A stretch of DNA of 64,000 nucleotides, taken from positions 37,526,671 through 37,590,670 of the forward strand of contig NC_134399.1 of the NCBI RefSeq assembly GCF_050003625.1, given 5' to 3'. The notes beneath the pieces are model-generated. The model was not told the DNA's origin and did no database searches. It saw only the letters and a list, made by a program, of their open reading frames with translations. Positions 11,856 through 22,106 of this stretch are shown piece after piece. How positions within the stretch are numbered: the stretch's first letter is position 1; each line of letters begins with the position of its first letter. This DNA is from Haematobia irritans. Taxonomy: Eukaryota; Arthropoda; Insecta; Diptera; Muscidae. The position numbers were made by a program, and so were the translations under genes.

Positions 11856-11929
11856 TAAAAGAAAATACGTATCGTATACGTATCTTAAATTAAAAAAAAA
11901 GAAACAAGGAAAGTCTAAAGTCGGACGGG

Positions 11930-13345
11930 GTCGACTATATTATACCCTGCACCACTTTGTACACAGAAATAAATTTCACGAATATTTTTTCAATTAAAGT
12001 CTTAATTGAGTTTTAAAATATATTCAATTAAAAATTTAATTGATTCAACAAACTTTTTAATTGAAACAAAAATCAATCACAAAAATTAATAGTATCAATT
12101 AACTTTTTAATTGGATCAATTAACTTTTTTAATTGACTTTCAATCAACTTGAAGACATTTAAATTGAAACAATTAATTTCGTGATTGAATAAGGAATCAA
12201 ATTTTTTGTGTGTAGATCCACATTTTTGATATTAACGTTTTTGTTCTCCTATACATACATTTAATTCTGGCTCAATCTGGACAAAATTTGTTAGACTTCT
12301 AAAAAAACTGTACACTTAAAAATTCGGCTAATCCGCCGGGGTGGGACACAATGTTAGTAAAAAAATATGGGAAACATTTAAATCCGAAGCAACTATTAGG
12401 CAACTTTGCTAAAGTGTATTTATGATTTATCGGTCGATAGCTATGTATTAGAAGCATAGGAAAATTTAAGTCATTCTTACAAGTTTTCAACTTAGCAGAC
12501 TTTCTTGACATACTGTATATGAGAGATATATCTAAACCTGAACCGATTTCAAATTCGGCATGCACAGCTAAAATATTAATTCTACTCCTTGTGCAAAATT
12601 TAAAGCAAATTAGGACAAAACTCTGGCTTCTGTGCCATATAAGTGCATATCGGGCGAGAAATATATATAGCTATATATCAATCTGCACCGATTTCAACCA
12701 AATTTGGCATGCATAGCTACAATATTCTACTCCCTGTGCAAAATTTACAGCAAATTAGGGCAAAACTCTGGCTTCTGGGCCATATAAGTGCATATCGGGC
12801 GAAAGATATATATGAGACATATATCTAACTCTGAACCGATTTCAACCGGCATGCATAGCGACAATAGTAATTCAAAAATACTCTTGCTTCTGGGGTCGTA
12901 AAAGTGCATATCGGGCGAATGATATATATGGGAGCTATATCTAAATCTGAACCGATTTCTACCAATTTCGGCACACTTTACAACACTATCAAATGCACTT
13001 CTTGTGCAAAATTTAAAGTAAATCAGGCTGAAATTCTGGCTTCTGGGGCCATATTAGTAGATATCGGGCGAAAGATATATATGTGAGCTATATCTAAAAC
13101 TGAACTGATTTCTTACAAAATCAATAGGATTCTATTATGACTCAAAGTGCATACTTGTGCCAAGTTTTAGTCGATTGGACTTAAATTGCGACCTAGACTT
13201 TGATTCCAAAAATGTGTTCACGGACAGACGGACATGTCTTGATCGACTCAGGGGCCGGCCCTGAGCAATATTGCCAAAGACACCATATGTCTATCTCGTT
13301 GATAGACATATGGTTCCACAGTGTGGCGCAGGGTATATAAATAAA
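11930..13345. repeat. Dispersed repeat with TATACCCTG ends and ~130-bp tandem subunits
   Basis: Begins ATTATACCCTGCACCAC and ends GTGGCGCAGGGTATATAA. From 12500 to 13130 degenerate subunits repeat the order GGCTTCTGGG, CATATCGGGCGAAAGATATA, GAGCTATATCTAAATCTGAA, CCGATTTC. Related subunits occur at 18740-19190 and 39900-40690. Small ORFs here are products of the repeat. The class is unknown to me. Confidence 0.65.
11961..12213. mobile_element. AATTGATT palindromic MITE (family F), nested
   Basis: ACACAGAAATAAATTTCACG at the left and TTTTTTGTGTGTA at the right enclose palindromic AATTAATTGAT blocks. It interrupts the TATACCCTG repeat just after its left end. Other copies: 37331-37590, 42480-42800, 44170-46760 (split), 50936-51197, 60590-60845. 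Confidence 0.6.
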
Positions 13346-14243
13346 TATTTTGAATTTTCTTTTAATAAGAAATTCTTTATTTTAAAGAAAATAGTAGCTG
13401 TAAAAGACAAATCAGCAGCTTTTGGCTTGCCATTCGAACGAAAGTGTTCGTTATGGTTATGAGAAAAAAAAAATATGAAAAGTTACGTTTTAAAACAAAA
13501 ATCTACATTTATTGAAAGATATTTGAACTGAAATAAATTTTATTATTTTTATAGTTTTTTTTTAACTTCAAAATTTGCCTTCTTCTTTTAAATTTGTATG
13601 TCTTTGAATTAAAGCCAATTGTGAAAAACTGCCAATATAATAAAATAATTGCCAATATATATAATAATAACAATTTAAATTTCTTCTTGAGACAAACTAA
13701 AAATAGAGCCTATATTATTATCGACATATTTGAAGTTTATTGTATAATTTATTAGATTGTGTTTTGCAATAGGTGATATGCACATTTGTAGCTATTTTGA
13801 TCTTACAATCTAAGAAAATACAAACGTGTTTTTTGTTGAAAATATTTTACGTATTCACAAGATACTATCGAAATTTGCTACAATTACATAATTGCTGTTA
13901 TACTTTATTAATCATTTTCTTTTAATCTCTTCTCTTTTTAGGTAAGTTTTATCTGTGTTGACATGACACAATTGAGTCACTTAAACTTAAACGCTTGGTA
14001 AATGGCATGGAAAACTTTTAAAACTTAGTAGAAGGTAATTTTGTTTAATTTGGTTTACACATGCGCTTGGTGTATGATCTATATTTATTAACGGTTCGTT
14101 AATGAAAGCCAAGGGAAAATGAGAAGGTCATAATACACTGGCAAATATAGACAAGTTTATTCTGTAATAAATTGAAGCGAGGATTTCCCGGAATGAAAAA
14201 CGGAGATATCCTGTGTAAGAAAAAAAAATATTAAAAAGAGACT
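13346..14243. other. No gene recognised; AT-rich DNA
   Basis: Only AT-rich non-coding sequence. A segment TTTTTAGGTAAGTTTTATC near 13938 recurs at 39593, so at least part belongs to an unnamed repeat. Confidence 0.4.
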
Positions 14244-14451
14244 TTACGCTCAAATTAAAATGTATTTGAATCCAATGATTTTGACCTTCACTTAAGGATC
14301 TTGATCTTGATTCAGAGAAAAAGATATATTTTCAAAAAGCAATCCAACATTAATTATAGCTTCTACAAATTAAATTAGGGATACAGGTCTGGTTCAATTC
14401 GATTTTGTCACTTTTTTTTGATATACTAACAAAGCTATTTATGACGAAATA

Positions 14452-15386
14452 AAGGGTGATTTGTTAAGAGCTTGATAACTTTTTTAAAAAAAAAAAACGC
14501 ATAAAATTTGCAAAATCTCATCGGTTCTTTATTTGAAACGTTAGATTGGTCCATGACATTTACTTTTTGAAGATAATTTCATTTAAATGTTGACCGCGGC
14601 TGCGTCTTAGGTGGTCCATTCGGAAAGTCCAATTTTGGGCAACTTTTTCGAGCATTTCGGCCGGAATAGCCCGAATTTCTTCGGAAATGTTGTCTTCCAA
14701 AGCTGGAATAGTTGCTGGCTTATTTCTGTAGACTTTAGACTTGACGTAGCCCCACAAAAAATAGTCTAAAGGCGTCAAATCGCATGATCTTGGTGGCCAA
14801 CTTACCGGTCCATTTCTTGAGATGAATTGTTCTCCGAAGTTTTCCCTCAAAATGGCCATAGAATCGCGAGCTGTGTGGCATGTAGCGCCATCTTGTTGAA
14901 ACCACATGTCAACCAAGTTCAGTTCTTCCATTTTTGGCAACAAAAAGTTTGTTAGCATCGAACGATAGCGATCGCCATTCACCCTAACGTTGCGTCCAAC
15001 AGCATCTTTGAAAAAATACGGTCCAATGATTCCACCAGCGTACAAACCACACCAAACAGTGCATTTTTCGGGATGCATGGGCAGTTCTTGAACGGCTTCT
15101 GGTTGCTCTTCACTCCAAATGCGGCAATTTTGCTTATTTACGTAGCCATTCAACCAGAAATGAGCCTCATCGCTGAACAAAATTTGTCGATAAAAAAGCG
15201 GATTTTCTGCCAACTTTTCTAGGTAATAAAATTCAATGATTTGCAAGCGTTGCTCGTTAGTAAGTCTATTCATGATGAAATGTCAAAGCATACTGAGCAT
15301 CTTTCTCTTTGACACCATGTCTGAAATCCCACGTGATCTGTCAAATACTAATGCATGAAAATCCTAACCTCAAAAGAATCACCCTT
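14452..15386 (-). mobile_element. DD41D mariner-type element, internally deleted, copy 2
   Basis: AAGGGTGATTTG...AATCACCCTT ends with TA on both sides (14450-14451, 15387-15388). Length 935 bp, opposite orientation to copy 1 and nearly identical to it. Inserted in a MITE of family B. Confidence 0.92.
14560..15273 (-). CDS. Transposase catalytic-domain protein, DD41D group, N-terminally deleted
   Basis: Continuous 237-codon ORF, roughly 100 residues shorter than full-length mariner-type transposases. Residues 1-17 are the normal N-terminus (MNRLTNEQRLQIIEFYY), joined directly to LEKLAENP and the catalytic core. Catalytic aspartates are predicted at D35 (FSDEAH), D128 (FQQDGA) and D170 (TPLDYF). 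The helix-turn-helix region that binds the terminal repeats is missing, so autonomous transposition is unlikely. If made, the product could only act in trans or interfere. It differs from the other copy at a few residues (NVRV versus NVTV, DGAT versus DGST). Start chosen because it matches the family N-terminus and is the first ATG in the element. Confidence 0.82.
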   Translation of the reverse strand: MNRLTNEQRLQIIEFYYLEKLAENPLFYRQILFSDEAHFWLNGYVNKQNCRIWSEEQPEAVQELPMHPEKCTVWCGLYAGGIIGPYFFKDAVGRNVRVNGDRYRSMLTNFLLPKMEELNLVDMWFQQDGATCHTARDSMAILRENFGEQFISRNGPVSWPPRSCDLTPLDYFLWGYVKSKVYRNKPATIPALEDNISEEIRAIPAEMLEKVAQNWTFRMDHLRRSRGQHLNEIIFKK

Positions 15387-16182
15387 TATATATCACTTAA
15401 ACACAAGTGAAAAATGTTTTCTGAATTTGTAAAAAAAAAAACTTAAATCAAGGATGCGATATCCTCAAAATAAATCTTAGGCTATATTTGAAGCTTTTTT
15501 ATCTTCAATTAAACCAAAGATCTTGGTTAATTAAAAGAATATTTCAATTGAAACCAAAAATATTCCTTTTTGCGTTAGCAAAAATTTGCATACGACTTTA
15601 TCAAAACGGCACAAATTTTAAGGATCCTAAATTAATATCCTCAATTTTGTAAAAAAAAATCCAAAGCAAAGATTATAAGTATACTTTAATATTGGTCCTA
15701 AATAGTGGGCAACTAAAATTGTGTAAAAAAAATTGTATTAGATATTCTTCCAAATTAGAGCAATACTGTTTTTACGATCCAAAGTAATGATTTACATAAT
15801 ACTAAGGACATATAGGGACGTCGTTAAAATAAATAAATTTTAATTAAAATAAATAAAAAATTAAAATTAATGATTTTTGTTCTAAAATATTTTTTATTTT
15901 TCATTAAATTTAGGACGTGAATCATCGATATTAGCCCTCCTTGTCATATGTCATTAGTATAAGGCAGCGAGCTACCGTGATGCAATGTTCAGCAATTGTT
16001 TCTGTGTGTGAAAGCTGAGGTGTTTTCCTTTAAGTTTACAAATTTGTGGGTCCCTAGTGGGTTAGATTAGGTTAGGTTATGGAGGATGACACGAATCCGA
16101 ACTAGCGGATTTGTGTCCACTTAGACCATAGTTGGTCCATTGCGTTTCCTCTAACTTCTTTCCAACTTCCTCAACGTGTCTG

Positions 16183-16521
16183 CATGGTGCAATGGTTAGC
16201 ATGCCCGCCTTGCATACACAAGGTCGTGGGTTCGATTCCTGCGTCGACCGAACACCAAAAAGTTTTTCAGCGGTGGATTATCCCACCTCAGTAATGCTAG
16301 TGACATTTCTAAGGGTTTCAAAGCTTCTCTAAGTGGTTTCACTGCAATGTGAAACGCCGTTCGGACTCGGCTATAAAAAGGAGGTCCCTTGTCACTGAGC
16401 TTAACATGGAATCGGGCAGCACTCAGTGATAAGAGAGAAGTTCACCAATGTGGTATCACAATGGACTGAATAGTCTAAGTGAGCCTGATACATCGGGCTG
16501 CCACCTAACTTAACCTAACCT
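16183..16521 (+). mobile_element. SINE copy 3, inserted in the LINE 3'UTR
   Basis: Nearly full copy starting CATGGTGCAATGG, B box GGTTCGATTCC, CCTAA tail. Flanked by ACGTGTCTG on both sides (16174-16182, 16522-16530), so it is younger than the LINE. Confidence 0.88.
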
Positions 16522-16546
16522 ACGTGTCTGTCTCGCTTCGGCCGCT

Positions 16547-17734
16547 TCATTCTATGATAATGTGCCCTTCGGATGCACCTAGGTCCTCCACCCCGATGCC
16601 TTGATCAAGGCAAGAATACCCCTCAGGCTGCATTCTCGCAAGTCGGTCATAGTCTGAAAGAAATAAGAGCCCAGTATCTTGTTTCTTCTGAAAGATAGTT
16701 CTGGACACTGGAACAGGAAGTGAAATGAATCTTCCGTAGCCTCGGGGTCCAGACACCACCTACAAATATCATCATTCGCTAGACCGATCCTTACCATGTG
16801 TTTTGCCAGAGTGTTGTGTTGTGTCGTGTTATGATGTCTATTATCGACCTCACATCCTCTCTTTGCAATGGCATCAGGATTTCAGAGTTCCAAATATTAT
16901 ACTCGTCCCATATCAGTTTCGTTTGTTCACAGCCTATAGAAGAAGCCCATAAATCTTCATATTTGCTATTGATCCTGTAAATAAACAAATAAAGCGGAGG
17001 AAAAACGTCCGAAATGACGTTATCCGTGCCACCTGCGCCTTCCTTAGCCAGTAGATCTGCCACTTCATTCCTAGTTATACCATAATGTCCAGGTATCCAG
17101 CACAGAGTTACATTATGCTGTTCAGTGAGAACCGTAAGTTCTCTACGACAGCGGCTGATTACCTTCGATCTTATGTTCGTATTGCCCAGGGTCTTTATAG
17201 CTGCCTGACTATCGATGTTATATTCACCCTCGACGATGGGTTGCTGATATCGCATATAAATAACGGCCTCATCGATAGAAGTTCCGCAGCTTTTGTAATA
17301 GCAAATATCTCAGCCTGAAAAATTATGGATTTATCGTCTAATTAAAGGACTCCTTAAGTTCCAATTCCTTGCAGTAAATTCCGCTGCCTGTACCCTCGGC
17401 CATTTTCGAGCCGTCCGTATAAATGTTGAGATTTCCAAAGTGTATCCAATTTTCGTCCCAGTCCTCTATGCTCGGGATAATTGAATCCAAATTATTCTCA
17501 TACATATGCCGTGTCGTTATATAGTCAGTTCTCATATGTCGTCCGGCATAGACTATCAGTTCAGTGTGTCTGCAGCCCGTGCTCTCCAATGAGTCCAGGA
17601 CCCTCAGTCTGATCAATATGACCTCCGCGGTCCTCCTAATATGCAGATCCAGGGGACATATCCCCATCAATACCTCCAGTGCGGTGGTGGCCGTTGTCCT
17701 CATCGCCCCCTTCATGTAGATGAGGGTTGTTCTA
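16547..17734 (-). pseudogene. LINE ORF2 C-terminal remnant: RNase H and Cys-rich motif
   Basis: Broken across frames. Upstream piece (17338-17734) ends with the first RNase H strand, NLNIYTDGSKMAEGTGSGIY. The middle piece (16791-17255) has NIDSQAAIK and WIPGHYGITRNEVADLLAKE, the remaining RNase H acidic and His motifs. The last piece (16579-16797) carries CRWC...HFLFQCPE, a C-x2-C-x(n)-H-x(n)-C motif typical of I/R1/LOA-type LINE C-termini. At least one stop and two frame changes make it non-functional. Reverse transcriptase and endonuclease domains were never copied into this insertion. Confidence 0.8.
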
Positions 17735-18739
17735 CCTAGTGGGTCCACGGGCTGACCTGTAGGCGTTGAAAGTTGGCCACGGGGGTATGAAATTTTGTTT
17801 TACCTATCAACTCTGCAATTTTGAACCGATTTCGATGATTTTTTCTTTGCTGGATAGAACTTGTAAAGCTCTACAAAAAAGTTCGTGTGCAATTATCTTT
17901 TACCGTTCGCAAGATCTGGGCCTCACAATTTATTTTTTTTTTGTAAAATTTTGACAGTGGGGTCAGTAGTTCCGTTTTTGAACTAGAAGTTCCGTTTTTG
18001 AGTGGATTCGTAAGTTTTTTTTCTTAACTGTATCTCCTACAAAATTTTACAAATTCTAAAAGAAAAAAATGCGTACCCTTTAGATTAAAAGTTGTAAAGT
18101 CCACAAATTAGAATTTCAAAAAAATATCGAATTTTGACTTTTTTTTTTTGGAAAAAGGCACATACGTTCTTTCTGCCGTAACATTTTTTATAGATTTCTC
18201 TCAAAATTTTTTTACTTGTGTTTTATAGAACACCAAATAAGGATACGTTTTAAGTTTTTATCGGCCATTTTGGTCAAGTAGTATATGAGTTCTTCTCCTC
18301 CCAAAATCGGCAATTTTTATAAAAGAAAAAATTTTGTTTTCAAAAATTCTCATTCGGCAATGCACCGATTGCCAAGCCGCTTTGTTTTCCAAAAAGCCCT
18401 ATGTGTCCACTAACCAACTGTAAAAGGTTTCAATATCCTACCAATAAATAGCAGAGAAATAGGAAAATTACCATAAAATAACGGTTTGTCAGCATATGTC
18501 CCCACTTTGGGGATTTTGGAGATTTTTGATACCAATTTTGGGAATGATATATTCAGCAATATTTCTTGAAACAATTTTCCCTGCAAAAATCAATAAAAAT
18601 CATAATGGTACCACAATTAGTTCAAAAGTTATTAAGTTTTCTATTCATATTTTTATTTCCCAAAAAATCGGAATTTTTGAAAAAAAAATTGTTCTGTTCC
18701 CCAAAAAACTTCCAAACTTCGTATTTTTAGCTCGCGTAA

Positions 18740-19195
18740 AATAATGCATTTCTGCAAATGTGTGTTTATATGGGAGCTATACCTAAATCTGAACCGATTT
18801 AAATCAAACTCGGCACACTTGACGATACTATCAGATATACTTCTTGTACAAAATTTGAAGCAAATCGGAAAAAAGTCTGGCTTCTGGAGCCATATAAGTG
18901 CATATCGAGCGTAAGATATATATGTGGGCTATATCTAAATATGAACCGATTTCAACCAAACTTGGCATGCGTAGCTAGAATGTTAATTATGCTACCTGTG
19001 CAAATTTTCAAGTAAATCGGAGTAAAACTGTGGCTACCAAATAGGAGCTATCTAAATCTGAACCGATTTCCAGCAAATTTTGCACACTTGACTGTATTAG
19101 AATCCTCGTGCAAAATTTCGAGCATATCTAGGCAAAACACTGGCTTCTGCAGCAACACCGGATTTTGTCAGTATTTGGTTTGGCCCCAGAAGCCA
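18740..19195. repeat. Tandem subunits of the TATACCCTG repeat, no ends
   Basis: Four degenerate subunits with GGAGCTATACCTAAATCTGA and CCGATTTC, AACTTGGCATGC and CTGGCTTCTGG. Internal fragment only. Confidence 0.55.
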
Positions 19196-19315
19196 AAGTT
19201 TTGCTTAGATTAGATACGAATGCGAATTTGGTTTATTTCTCTGATATAAAGTTTTTCTCCTTGTCCACAAGTGACTTAATGGTATTTTTATATGAAAGAC
19301 AATTTTGTTCAACTT

Positions 19316-20501
19316 CCCAGAAAAAAAAGCGTCAATTGGCACAGAAGCGACGAATTTAACATGGGCTTCTCATAGGACGGATGTCCACCATTTCAATAAC
19401 CGTTGCACTGAATTTGCATCACTTCCTAAGGTGTGAGGCGAATTCAGTGTTTTGGATGTGAATTAAGAAATTTTGTGATATTTTGACAAATAAATAATTT
19501 TAATTTTTTTTATGAGTTTTTAATGCATTATAACGCTTGTCTGGAACGTTTGTTCTCAAATATTTTCAAAAATTTGCAATTTTTCTAGAAATGATTTATA
19601 TTTTTTTCGGCAAAATTTTAATAATTTGTACCATTTTATTAATTCTTAATCCGTTTTTAACGCATTTGAAACAACAATTTTTTAAAATTCCTATTAAAAA
19701 TACACTGAAAAAAATATTGTCGTGAGGTCAAAGATTTCATGTCTTTAAAATACGAATATAAATTTTGTTTAGCATAGAAGACGCATTTCTCTAATATAAA
19801 GTTTTTTTCCTTGTCCAAAAGTCGATAAACTTTTCACTGAAGTCGTACTGTCCTTATAATTAAGTGATTTCACTTAAAAATGGGTATCATAACATGAAAG
19901 AAAAAATGTTTGGGCTAAGGTCAATTTGACTTTAATAATTCAGAAAAATTCTTTAAATTTAATGAAATTGTCTTTAAATTTGTTGTCTTTTTGCATTTTT
20001 ACTACAAAGCAAAAAATCGTTCAAATATAGGACATGTTTTTCAACACTTTATTTTAAAGACGTTTTTTACTTGAAACATAGCATAATTTCTACTGGAAGT
20101 CGAATGTTAATTAGGAAAATAAAGTTGTCGTTAACTCGTTTTTAAAGGACTTTAATAGAATACGACGAAAAAAAAACTGAAAAAGCGAAAAATTAAAATT
20201 TGCTTCCTGGAAACAAATACACAAAACCCAAATTTAAAAGAGAATTGTGTCTTAAAATTAACCTTACTTGTATTCTCCGCGTCTTTGGCTCGGAATCAAT
20301 ACCCAAATTTTTAAAGTAAAGACAAAATCTTTGGAACCGGGCATGCTTTTTTTTCAGTGTATGATAATAAGCGAGTTATAAAAAAAATTGACTCAATTGC
20401 ACTTCCTCTACTGTTAAAATAAAGAACATGTTTGGGAGTACATTTTTGGAAGTACTTTTAAAGTTCGTGCCTTTCGAAGAACTTCCAATTTTTTTGCTGG
20501 G
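19316..20501. mobile_element. MITE family E, split by MITE family A
   Basis: Starts CCCAGAAAAAAAAGCGTCAA and ends TTTTTTTGCTGGG, in the opposite orientation to the copy at 5021. The centre is occupied by the MITE at 19703-20359. Confidence 0.65.
19703..20359 (+). mobile_element. MITE family A, intact reference copy
   Basis: CACTGAAAAAAATATTGTCG...TTTTTTTCAGTG, flanked by TA on both sides. Length 657 bp. Non-coding. Because it is uninterrupted it gives the empty site for the insertions in the copies at 9079, 23484 and 32640. Confidence 0.8.
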
Positions 20502-20770
20502 TTGGCTTTAGTAATTTTGAAAAATCCTTCAAAATTAAAGAAATAGTATTTAAATTTGTTGATCTTTTGTATCTGGACTAAAAAGAAAAAAAAAGTTCGT
20601 AATTAGGAGGACACGTTTTTCAACACTTTATTTTAAAGAAGTATTTTTTTACTTGGAACAAGCCTAATTTCTACATGAAGTCGACCCCGAATATGGAAAT
20701 TTAAGTTGTCGTTAACATAAAGTTAACCTATTTTAGCACATTAAGAAAAAATCTGAACAAAAAAACAAAA
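20502..20770 (+). mobile_element. MITE family A, degenerate fragment
   Basis: AGGAGGACACGTTTTTCAAC, CACTTTATTTTAAAGAAG and GAAGTCGACCCC blocks in family-A order, with both ends lost. Confidence 0.5.
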
Positions 20771-21119
20771 CGAATCAATTCAATTGTTTACATGGTATTA
20801 AAGATTATGCAAATTAAATTTACACAATATTAAGGATAAATTTCTTTAAAATAATGAAATTTTAATTAAAAGAAAGTTTATAATCTTTGCTTCAAATTTG
20901 TTTTTATTTAGGATACAAATTTTGATATTTTGCGTCCCACTGTTGAAGTCGTGTATCTTTGAACTAAGGCAAATTTTCCTTAAAATAAAGAAAAACATTT
21001 TTGATTTAAAGAAATCTTGATTTTTTTAAATTAAAGAAACATTTTTTTTTACTTTGAAGTATCCGTTATAATTTGGATTTTTAAACTGGCATTTGTTTGT
21101 AGGTGAATAGCTTTATTAA

Positions 21120-21897
21120 CTCTTTCACTACCGATGTCCACTACAGAGGGCATTCAAAAACGACTCCAAACTCTAACTCCCCACTTAGTTTCGATTTATT
21201 TCTCGATGATATTTTAAAGTAGAGGCTCTTATCTAAATAAGCTATAAATATTTTCCATATTGCTGGGGACTAAAATGTATTTTCATAACATTTCTTGACA
21301 ATAAACGAATAATACACAATTTGAGACAAATTTTCTGCTTTACGTCTCCAGTAAATGGATATTCATATAAAAATTATAGCCTAGGTTAGGTTAGGTTATG
21401 TGGCAGCCCGATGTATCAGGCTCACTTAGACTATTCAGTGAACTTCTCTCTTATCACTGAGTGCTGCCCGATTCCATGTTAAGCTCAATGACAAGGGACC
21501 TCGTTTTTATAGCCGAGTCCGAATGGCATTCCACATTCCAGTGAAACCACTTAGAGAAGCTTTGAAACCCTCAGAAATGTCACCAGCATTACTGAGGTGG
21601 GATAATCCACCGCTGAAAAACTTTTTGGTGTTCGGTCGTAGCAGGAATCGAACCCACGACCTTGTGTATGCAAGGCGGGCATGCTAACCATTGCACCACG
21701 GTGGCTCCCAAAAATTATAGCCTATATTATTTCAGATTCTTTTTTGATTGTTTTCCAACACTTCAACATATAGCTTTATAAATAATTGAGATAGGCCTTC
21801 CAAATTGCAATATTTTTTTCTACATGCTGTTAGTACAAGTAGAAAAAGAGGAAAAATGAAAGTTTTTAACATTAGGTTTAATTCGGTAGTGAAAGGG
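21120..21897 (+). mobile_element. piggyBac-like MITE, TTAA duplication
   Basis: TTAA at 21116-21119 and 21898-21901. The ends are CTCTTTCACTACCGAT and the inverted CGGTAGTGAAAGGG, matching the C-rich termini and TTAA target typical of piggyBac-type elements. About 450 bp without its nested SINE; no transposase coding. Confidence 0.75.
21384..21709 (-). mobile_element. SINE copy 4, full-length
   Basis: Complete minus-strand copy inside the piggyBac-like MITE. Flanked by the 15-bp duplication AAAAATTATAGCCTA (21369-21383, 21710-21724). Head with GGAGCCACCGTGG; CCTAA tail. Confidence 0.92.
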
Positions 21898-22106
21898 TTA
21901 ATACCGCAAAAAAATGAAAATCCTATAAATGAGATCTGTATCCTAATTTTAATTTTATTTTTCTTATATTTAAAACCAGATAGGTAGCTAAAACATGTCT
22001 TTATTTTAAAGAAGTCTTATCTTTGGCCCGAAACCAATACCAAAATCCTTAAGGGAAGGTCAAAATCTTTGGATTCAAGTTAATGTTTGTTTTTTTTGAG
22101 TGTAGC

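Larger units (their letters stand above)
14244..15960 (+). mobile_element. MITE family B, split by DD41D copy 2
   Basis: The diagnostic TTTGACCTTCACTTAAGGATC block lies at 14279-14299 and family-B sequence resumes after 15388 (TTAAATCAAGGATGCGATATC). The outer ends are eroded. Confidence 0.55.
16063..17734 (-). mobile_element. 5'-truncated LINE (RNase-H bearing, I/LOA-like) with nested SINE
   Basis: Minus-strand insertion with a 10-bp duplication CCTAGTGGGT (16053-16062, 17735-17744). The 3' tail reads CATAACCTAACCTAATC. Only the C-terminal third remains. Its 3'UTR resembles the 3' part of the SINE family (CAATGGAC, then GTCTAAGTG, then CATAACCTAACC). Confidence 0.85.
16037..18480. repeat. 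Dispersed repeat (CCTAGTGGGT...CACGGGCTG type), split by a LINE
   Basis: TTTGTGGGTCCCTAGTGGGT at 16043-16062 continues after the LINE as CCTAGTGGGTCCACGGGCTG (17735-17754) and runs to about 18480. A copy at 48381-48680 is uninterrupted across this point (CCTAGTGGGTTCACGGGCTG). Nature unknown; no coding potential recognised. Confidence 0.6.
20775..22106 (-). mobile_element. MITE family B, split by a TTAA-flanked MITE
   Basis: Minus copy ending with the diagnostic block (AAAATCCTTAAGGGAAGGTC) and TTTTTTTTGAGTG. Interrupted at TTAA by 21120-21897. The copy near 43075 gives a comparable continuous reading (ATAGCTTTAATTATATATAG). Confidence 0.65.
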
